Of a stretch of 64,000 bases of DNA, positions 59,536 through 64,000 are shown piece by piece. Numbering within the stretch: position 1 is the first letter of the stretch; each line of letters starts with the position of its first letter. Source of the stretch: Bradyrhizobium sp. 1. Lineage in GTDB: Bacteria; Pseudomonadota; Alphaproteobacteria; Rhizobiales; Xanthobacteraceae. The position numbers were made by a program, and so were the translations under genes. Location: contig NZ_JADPJH010000022.1 of the NCBI RefSeq assembly GCF_023073315.1, forward strand, positions 124,001-188,000. The letters are read 5' to 3'. Under the pieces are notes generated by a model that saw nothing but the letters and a program-made list of their open reading frames with translations, was not told the DNA's origin and did no database searches.

Positions 59536-60558
59536 CTACGGCTCGTCGTCGCGGAACCGATCCGCCCGCACCCGGCGGTATCGGGCCTCCGTCTGCGGCT
59601 TGATGAAGATGGCGGCGACCTCCGGATGATGCTTCCGAATATCGTGCTCGATCGCGACGACCGACTGCTCGATTTCGTTCGCCCGCCTGTCGTCCGAGAA
59701 CTCGACGCTGAGGGCCGCAACGACCTCGGTCGGAGACAACTGCACCGTCAGTAAACCGTTGGCGCGAAGCACGCCGGGCGACCGTCGCGCCAAAGCAATG
59801 ATCGATCGCGCGAGTTCGGGATCGGCCGGCTCGCCGATCAGAAGGCTCTTGCTCTCGCGCGCAAGTGCAATGGAGGTGCCCCCGAGCAGAACTCCGATCA
59901 GGATGGACCCGACACCGTCCCAAACCGGCTGCTCCAGCAAGGCAGCTGCCGCCGTTGCGGCAGCGGCGATGACTATTCCGATGAGCGCAGCGCTGTCTTC
60001 CAGCAGCACCACGAAGGCCGGCGGATCCTTGCTGCGGACGAATGCCTCATAGTAGCCGTATCTTCGACCGTCCGCCCGAACGCGCCGTAGAGCGACCAAC
60101 CAGGATGCGCCTTCGAACAGGAACGACAATCCGAGCACAATGTAGCTGACCATGGGATCGTCGATCGGGCGCGGCCACAAGATATGCATCACGCCTTGGT
60201 AGAATGAAACGCCTGCTCCGAGCGCAAAGATCAGCAGGGCGACGATGAAGCTCCAGAAATAAAGCTCGCGGCCGTGACCGAGCGGATGCGCCTCGTTCGG
60301 CGGGCGGTTTGCCCGTCGATAGCCATAGAGCAGCAAGGCCTCGTTGGATGTGTCGACGACAGAATGAACGGCTTCGCTCGTCATCGACGAGCTTCCCGTC
60401 CACAGCGCCGCACCGATCTTGGTGACGGCAACGAGGATGTTGCCGATCAACGCCGCGTAAACGGCAATCTTTGTCGACGACCGGGCCTGCTCTCCCGCGT
60501 CGCTAATGGCCAGTTGCCGCTTGATGCGTCGCCTCTGGAACCGGCTCGAATTGCGCAA
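59536..60558 (-). CDS. cation diffusion facilitator family transporter
   Basis: A 340-residue CDF protein. Six helices carry the family motifs: SSMTSEAVHSVVDTSNEALLLYG in helix 2 (the Asp and His that form the transport site) and LLEDSAALIGIVIAAAATAA in helix 5 (LEDSAAL, replacing the usual HxxxD by EDxxA). Residues 215-335 form a cytoplasmic metal-binding domain. Substitution of His by Glu/Asp in helix 5 is seen in branches that move iron, manganese or cobalt rather than zinc. The start is uncertain: a TTG at 60558 lies within the upstream gene, and no ATG fits the N-terminus. Confidence 0.85.
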   Translation of the reverse strand: MRNSSRFQRRRIKRQLAISDAGEQARSSTKIAVYAALIGNILVAVTKIGAALWTGSSSMTSEAVHSVVDTSNEALLLYGYRRANRPPNEAHPLGHGRELYFWSFIVALLIFALGAGVSFYQGVMHILWPRPIDDPMVSYIVLGLSFLFEGASWLVALRRVRADGRRYGYYEAFVRSKDPPAFVVLLEDSAALIGIVIAAAATAAAALLEQPVWDGVGSILIGVLLGGTSIALARESKSLLIGEPADPELARSIIALARRSPGVLRANGLLTVQLSPTEVVAALSVEFSDDRRANEIEQSVVAIEHDIRKHHPEVAAIFIKPQTEARYRRVRADRFRDDEP

Positions 60559-60718
60559 TCCGCTTGTCCAGCCGCCACAGCTCGATGCGATGGATCAGCA
60601 CGAGCGCGGCCGCTTCGCGCCGGGCCTCCTCGTCGTCGCCACACACCAGGTTGATGCTGCCAGAGACGTGACCATCGGGACCAATCTGGAACGCGCGATA
60701 ATGCTTGATGGCGGGCAT
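60503..60718 (-). CDS. small hypothetical protein
   Basis: A 71-residue product: PAIKHYRAFQIGPDGHVSGS, then INLVCGDDEEARREAAALVL and a hydrophilic end. The plan of a Tyr/Phe strand, a G-x-D-G-H turn and a helix after D-D-E-E-A is close to that of the DUF6894-type protein at 404. AAGGA lies 6 nt upstream of the ATG at 60718; an ATG at 60724 is also possible. It follows the 60721 gene with its start in that gene's end. Confidence 0.6.
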   Translation of the reverse strand: MPAIKHYRAFQIGPDGHVSGSINLVCGDDEEARREAAALVLIHRIELWRLDKRIAQFEPVPEATHQAATGH

Positions 60719-60720
60719 CT

Positions 60721-60927
60721 TCATCCTTCATGTCGTCGGTAAACAGGAGCGCTCAACAGCTCGGTCAAGTCCGAGGTCACTTCGTTTTGCCTGGCAAGTC
60801 GCAATAGCATCTCGCGTTCCTTGCCCGGAGGCACACGGCGCGCCCGCTCCCGGGCGGCCTCGGCGAACGACATCAAGCGTTGCTGTAGCGGTTGCGTCTG
60901 TTTCCTGCGATTACGTTTGCCAGTCAT
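60721..60927 (-). CDS. small helical rhizobial-type protein (paralog of 42192)
   Basis: A 68-residue strongly basic product: MTGKRNRRKQTQPLQQRLMS, then FAEAARERARRVPPGKEREM, LLRLARQNEV and LTELLSAPVY. It has the same PPG-x-x-(R/E)-E-x-LLRxARQ core as the product of 42192. The function is unknown. It is the first gene of a three-gene minus-strand unit with the next small gene and the cation transporter. Confidence 0.65.
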   Translation of the reverse strand: MTGKRNRRKQTQPLQQRLMSFAEAARERARRVPPGKEREMLLRLARQNEVTSDLTELLSAPVYRRHEG

Positions 60928-61091
60928 TGAAATTTTCTGGGGTTGCTCGTTCAGGGAAAATGGCCCCGGCGGGACGTAGGGCGCCGGGGCCGATGCATGC
61001 CGGGTCGGGGCGGCCCAGACCGGCACTGTTCACAGGTTGGTGCCGGAACTGGGTTCCAGCACTTCAATAAGTTAAGAAAGCCGGATTTTCT

Positions 61092-61139
61092 GAAGCCTTG
61101 GGCAAGGGAAGCCTTGGGCAAGGGAAGCCTTGGGCAAGG
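61092..61139. repeat. 16-bp tandem repeat, three units
   Basis: Three perfect copies of GAAGCCTTGGGCAAGG follow each other without gap in the 440-bp intergenic region (60928-61367). Each unit contains CCTTG-GG-CAAGG, a small hairpin. The rest of the region shows no gene that I can support apart from the dispersed repeat at 61256. Confidence 0.9.
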
Positions 61140-61255
61140 AATGACCCAATCGGCCGCGGCGTGGCTTCCCTCTGACACCGGGCGCCGCGGACCCGCGCAA
61201 CCGGCAGTCGCCGAATCCACAATCTCGTTTCGGCACACCAGAAATGGCAGCACAG

Positions 61256-61315
61256 GCGAAGATTTGCGACAGCCATAGCAACCATTGTTCCCTCCTGGAC
61301 TTGGATGCTTCGTAA
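61256..61315. repeat. 60-bp dispersed repeat, copy B
   Basis: Ungapped match to 33863-33922 (52 of 60 bases identical by direct count), same orientation, again upstream of a plus-strand gene (52 nt before the ATG of the alpha-glucosidase-like gene). The minus-strand frame from here, which starts MVAMAVANLRLCCHFW, stays open through the tandem repeat, so this gap may hold a larger decayed or repetitive element. Confidence 0.6.
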
Positions 61316-61367
61316 CGCGAAGCTGAGGGCGGCATGAGATGCGCCGCCGCACGAGGTGAACGACGCA

Positions 61368-62969
61368 ATGACTGCCGGGTCGAACGACGAAAGCCCGTGG
61401 TGGCAATCCGCGGTAATCTATGAAATCGCGCTGGCCTCGTTTCAGGATTCCGATGGTGACGGCAAGGGAGATCTCGCCGGCCTGAGATCCCGCATCGACT
61501 ACCTGAAATGGCTGGGCGTCGATGCTGTATGGCTCACGCCGATCTACAAGAGCCCGTTCCGCGATCTCGGCTACGATATTTCCGACTATCGCGCGATCGA
61601 TCCAGCCTTCGGCAATCTCGGCAGCTTTGATGAGCTCCTCACCGCCCTGCACGAGGCCGGCATCCGGCTCGTCCTTGATCTGGTACCAAATCACACCGCG
61701 GACGATCATGAATGGTTCGTCGAGAGCCGTAGTTCACGCAACAGCGCGAAAGCCGACTGGTACATCTGGGCCGAAGCCGCCGAGAACGGCGGCCCGCCAA
61801 ACAATTGGCTGAGCCGCTTCGGCGGCAGCGCATGGGAATGGTGCGAAGCTCGGCGGCAATACTACTACCATTCATTCCTGGTCGAGCAGCCCGACCTCAA
61901 CTGGCGCAATGCCGAGGTACGCGCCGCCATTGCCGACGTCATGCGCTTCTGGCTGGATCGGGGCGTCGACGGCTTTCGTGTCGATGCCAGCGCAGTCCTG
62001 ATCAAGGACGCGCATCTGCGCGACAATCCCCCGAATCCCGAAGCCGAGGGCAAGCCGCCGCCACAACGCCATACGCCGGTGTTCACCGACGACCGGCCCG
62101 AGACGATGCACTGCATCGAGTTCATTCGTGGCATCATCGACGAATATCCCGGACGACTGCTGTGCGGTGAAGTCCAGGGCAAGACCGACCGCATCGGTCA
62201 TTTCTACGGCACGGAGCGGCCGCGCTTGCACCTGCCTCTCAACTTTGCCTTGCTCGACACGCCATGGGAAGCGTTGTCGCTGCAGGCGGCAATTGACGCG
62301 TATTTCAACGCCCTGCCCGAGCAAGCATGGCCGGTATGGGTGATCGGCGGTCACGACAAGCAGCGAGTCGCGAGCAAGATCGGCGAAGCACAGATGCGCG
62401 TGCTGGCGATGCTGCTGATGACGTTGAAGGGAACGCCGTTCCTCTACATGGGCGACGAGATCGGCCGCAAGCGCGTCTCGATACCGCCTGATCGCATCCG
62501 CGATCCCTTCGAAAAGCTCGTGCCGGGTTTCGGCCTGTGCCGCGATCCCGAGCGCGCGCCGATGAGGTGGGACGCCAGCGCCAATGGCGGGTTCACGAGC
62601 GGGCACCCTTGGCTGCCGCTTGATCCGGAAGGTTCCGCCAATATCACCGCCCAGCAAAGCGACGAACGGTCGATTTTGGCACTGTTCCGCGCCCTCATGG
62701 CAGTGCGGCGCAAACATGCGTGCCTTCGCGAAGGTCGCTACGAACCGCTGCGATCGCAGAACGACGTGCTTGCCTTCAGACGCGTCACGGACGGACAGGA
62801 GATGTTGGTCGCTCTCAACATCGCCTCCGAGCCACGCAAATGGCGCTGGCAAGGACGCGGCCGTCTGCTGCTGTCGACCCATCTTGACCAGGCATCGAGC
62901 TCGCCGCCCGAAACCTCGATCCTGCTTCGTGGCAATGAAGGCGTAATCATTGCGCTGGAACCCAGGTAA
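61368..62969 (+). CDS. GH13 alpha-glucosidase / trehalose-synthase-like amylase
   Basis: A 533-residue GH13 enzyme of the alpha-glucosidase group. Conserved region I is LVLDLVPNHT; the nucleophile is D206 in DGFRVDA; the acid/base is E268 in LLCGEVQG; the transition-state Asp is D330 in GGHDKQR, where most members have NHD. DGDGKGDLAGLRSRIDYLKWLGVDAVWLTP at the start and KADWYIWAE are typical. No signal peptide, so it acts in the cytoplasm on maltose, trehalose or sucrose-type glucosides. GAGGTGA lies upstream of the ATG at 61368; a GTG at 61356 is an alternative. Confidence 0.92.
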   Translation: MTAGSNDESPWWQSAVIYEIALASFQDSDGDGKGDLAGLRSRIDYLKWLGVDAVWLTPIYKSPFRDLGYDISDYRAIDPAFGNLGSFDELLTALHEAGIRLVLDLVPNHTADDHEWFVESRSSRNSAKADWYIWAEAAENGGPPNNWLSRFGGSAWEWCEARRQYYYHSFLVEQPDLNWRNAEVRAAIADVMRFWLDRGVDGFRVDASAVLIKDAHLRDNPPNPEAEGKPPPQRHTPVFTDDRPETMHCIEFIRGIIDEYPGRLLCGEVQGKTDRIGHFYGTERPRLHLPLNFALLDTPWEALSLQAAIDAYFNALPEQAWPVWVIGGHDKQRVASKIGEAQMRVLAMLLMTLKGTPFLYMGDEIGRKRVSIPPDRIRDPFEKLVPGFGLCRDPERAPMRWDASANGGFTSGHPWLPLDPEGSANITAQQSDERSILALFRALMAVRRKHACLREGRYEPLRSQNDVLAFRRVTDGQEMLVALNIASEPRKWRWQGRGRLLLSTHLDQASSSPPETSILLRGNEGVIIALEPR

Positions 62970-63070
62970 GGACTGCAGGAACCATTTTCCCCACGGAGAG
63001 TCTCACCCAAAGCTTCCGGCGTGCCCCATCACCCGAAGCATTTTGGACGAAGCCGCTTCGGAGATCGGCA

Positions 63071-63250
63071 ATGGGCAGAGCGAAAGATATCAAGGAAGAG
63101 ATCGTCGGCAAGGCCAAGCAGACCCTCGGGGAGATCATCGGCGACCAGTCGCTGCACGAGGATGGCAAGGCCCAAGCGGCGCGTGGTCGTGATGAGCAGG
63201 ACGGACCGAGAGAGCTCAATCCGCTCAAAAAGCTCAACCGGCTAACTTAG
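63071..63250 (+). CDS. CsbD family stress protein
   Basis: A 59-residue hydrophilic protein: MGRAKDIKEEIVGKAKQTLG, then EIIGDQSLHEDGKAQAARGR and a tail with LNPLKKLNRLT. The K-x-x-x-G-K-x-K-E-x-x-G-x-x-x-x-x-x-x-L-x-x-x-G-K pattern is that of CsbD proteins, small stress-induced proteins in Bacillus and proteobacteria with unknown action. No EcfG promoter is evident; GGAAC at 62979 has no matching -10. Confidence 0.85.
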   Translation: MGRAKDIKEEIVGKAKQTLGEIIGDQSLHEDGKAQAARGRDEQDGPRELNPLKKLNRLT

Positions 63251-63414
63251 CTCGTCGCCTCGAACGCTCGGCCCGAGGGGGGGGGACATCGAACGGAGGT
63301 CGACCTGCATCCAACGATCTATCCGCTGAATCCGGACGGTTGTATCAAAAGTTAATGCCTGCCTTTTGCGATTTGACCCAAAGTGCGCCTGGGTGACATG
63401 CGATCGGACGACCA

Positions 63415-64000
63415 ATGCAGACCGGATTTTCTTTCTCTAAGCTCGCCGATCATCTGGCGAGCCTTGGCGACGTAACTGTTGAGGATCTTGATCTCCTGGC
63501 AGAGATGCCGAGCACGATTGCGCACTTCAGTTCACATCAGACTATCCTGCGCCACGGCGACGACAGCCATCAATGCTGCCTGCTGCTCCAGGGCTATCTA
63601 TCCTGGCGGAACGCCGAAGGAAGGGACGGGCAGATCACGTCGATCTCGGTCCCCGGCGACATCGCCGACCCCCAGACGCTGTACCGGCCTCGCGTCCACG
63701 GCAACCTCATTGCGCTCGGCCCCGCTGTGGTCGCGCTGGTGCCGCATCGCTTCTTTCATGAATTATCGGCGCGCTCGCCCGCGATGTCGCGTACCCTTTT
63801 GCTGATGCTGCTTAGCGACCACGCCATACAGCGCAACTGGATGATAAACCTCGGCAGTCGGGACGCCTTGACGCGGGTGGCACACCTGCTCTGCGAGATC
63901 ACGACGCGCCTGCAAAATGTCGGGCTTGCCAAAGATTTCAGATTGGCTTCCCCGTTCACCCAATCCGACCTCGCCGCGGCCTGCAGCATCTCCCCGGTCC
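63415..64000 (+). CDS. Crp/Fnr family transcriptional regulator, truncated by window edge
   Basis: The first 195 codons of a gene that continues beyond the window. The sequence shows a cyclic-nucleotide-binding-like barrel (ILRHGDDSHQCCLLLQGYLS, then ISVPGDIADPQTLYRP) and the start of a winged helix (SPFTQSDLAAACSISPV). The HTH opening resembles that of the regulator at 43517. No FNR cysteine cluster is seen. It is the third regulator of this superfamily in the window. Confidence 0.85.
   Translation, partial: MQTGFSFSKLADHLASLGDVTVEDLDLLAEMPSTIAHFSSHQTILRHGDDSHQCCLLLQGYLSWRNAEGRDGQITSISVPGDIADPQTLYRPRVHGNLIALGPAVVALVPHRFFHELSARSPAMSRTLLLMLLSDHAIQRNWMINLGSRDALTRVAHLLCEITTRLQNVGLAKDFRLASPFTQSDLAAACSISPV

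Overview
The window reads as chromosome of a high-GC alphaproteobacterium, most likely Bradyrhizobium or a close relative in the Nitrobacteraceae. The grounds are gene content (DUF992, DUF6894, CsbD, small rhizobial-type proteins, many ABC and tricarboxylate binding proteins, XoxF) and promoters of the alphaproteobacterial EcfG type (GGAAC-N16-NGTT). This is inference; no rRNA or marker gene is present.

Layout. (1) 0-10.2 kb: envelope genes: the start of a Bax-inhibitor-1 gene, an APC amino-acid permease, an AI-2E-family exporter, a DUF992 protein, an RND efflux adaptor and pump without an outer-membrane factor, HdeD, and a small Tat-exported basic protein. (2) 10.3-32.0 kb: one large two-armed catabolic and uptake island reading outward from a single divergent promoter at 19.7-19.9 kb. 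The minus arm holds MmgE/PrpD, carboxymuconolactone decarboxylase (CMD), a metallo-beta-lactamase-fold hydrolase, a GntR regulator, a nitrate/sulfonate-type ABC importer, a polysaccharide-deacetylase-like protein, an FAH hydrolase and a MetE-like protein. The plus arm holds a 3-hydroxyisobutyrate-dehydrogenase-like enzyme, a second MmgE/PrpD, a Liv-type importer with a fused LivM-LivG and two tandem binding proteins, a second CMD, two SDRs, a second GntR and a TctC-type binding protein. The duplicated parts and the perfect GntR-type operator TTGTCTGACAA suggest one inducible pathway for a carboxylic or aromatic-derived substrate that I cannot name. This is my best candidate for an undescribed system.

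(3) 32.3-33.8 kb: a scar holding a 3' half of a tRNA-Lys, fragments of a phospholipase-D-like gene and a PPC/DUF296-like gene, a collapsed SDR, one intact DJ-1/PfpI gene, and one copy of a 60-bp dispersed repeat. (4) 33.9-45.3 kb: a stress region: zinc alcohol dehydrogenase, DUF305 protein, a manganese catalase fused to a DUF892 domain, a stand-alone DUF892 protein, glycine-rich secreted proteins, an SDR, two Crp/Fnr regulators (one behind a 14-bp x 5 tandem repeat), a phosphoesterase and several very small membrane proteins. Several of these genes have EcfG-like promoters.

(5) 45.1-57.2 kb: a respiratory module: a caa3-type cytochrome oxidase (coxB-coxA-coxC, ctaG), a heme-binding DUF336 protein, then xoxF, xoxJ, two c-type cytochromes and a membrane PQQ glucose-type dehydrogenase. 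Substrate oxidation in the periplasm, cytochrome carriers and a terminal oxidase therefore sit together, and the three transcription starts carry EcfG-like promoters. (6) 57.2-64 kb: a DUF4336-SDR fusion, a cation diffusion facilitator, small rhizobial-type proteins, a repeat-rich gap, a GH13 alpha-glucosidase-like enzyme, CsbD and the start of a third Crp/Fnr regulator.
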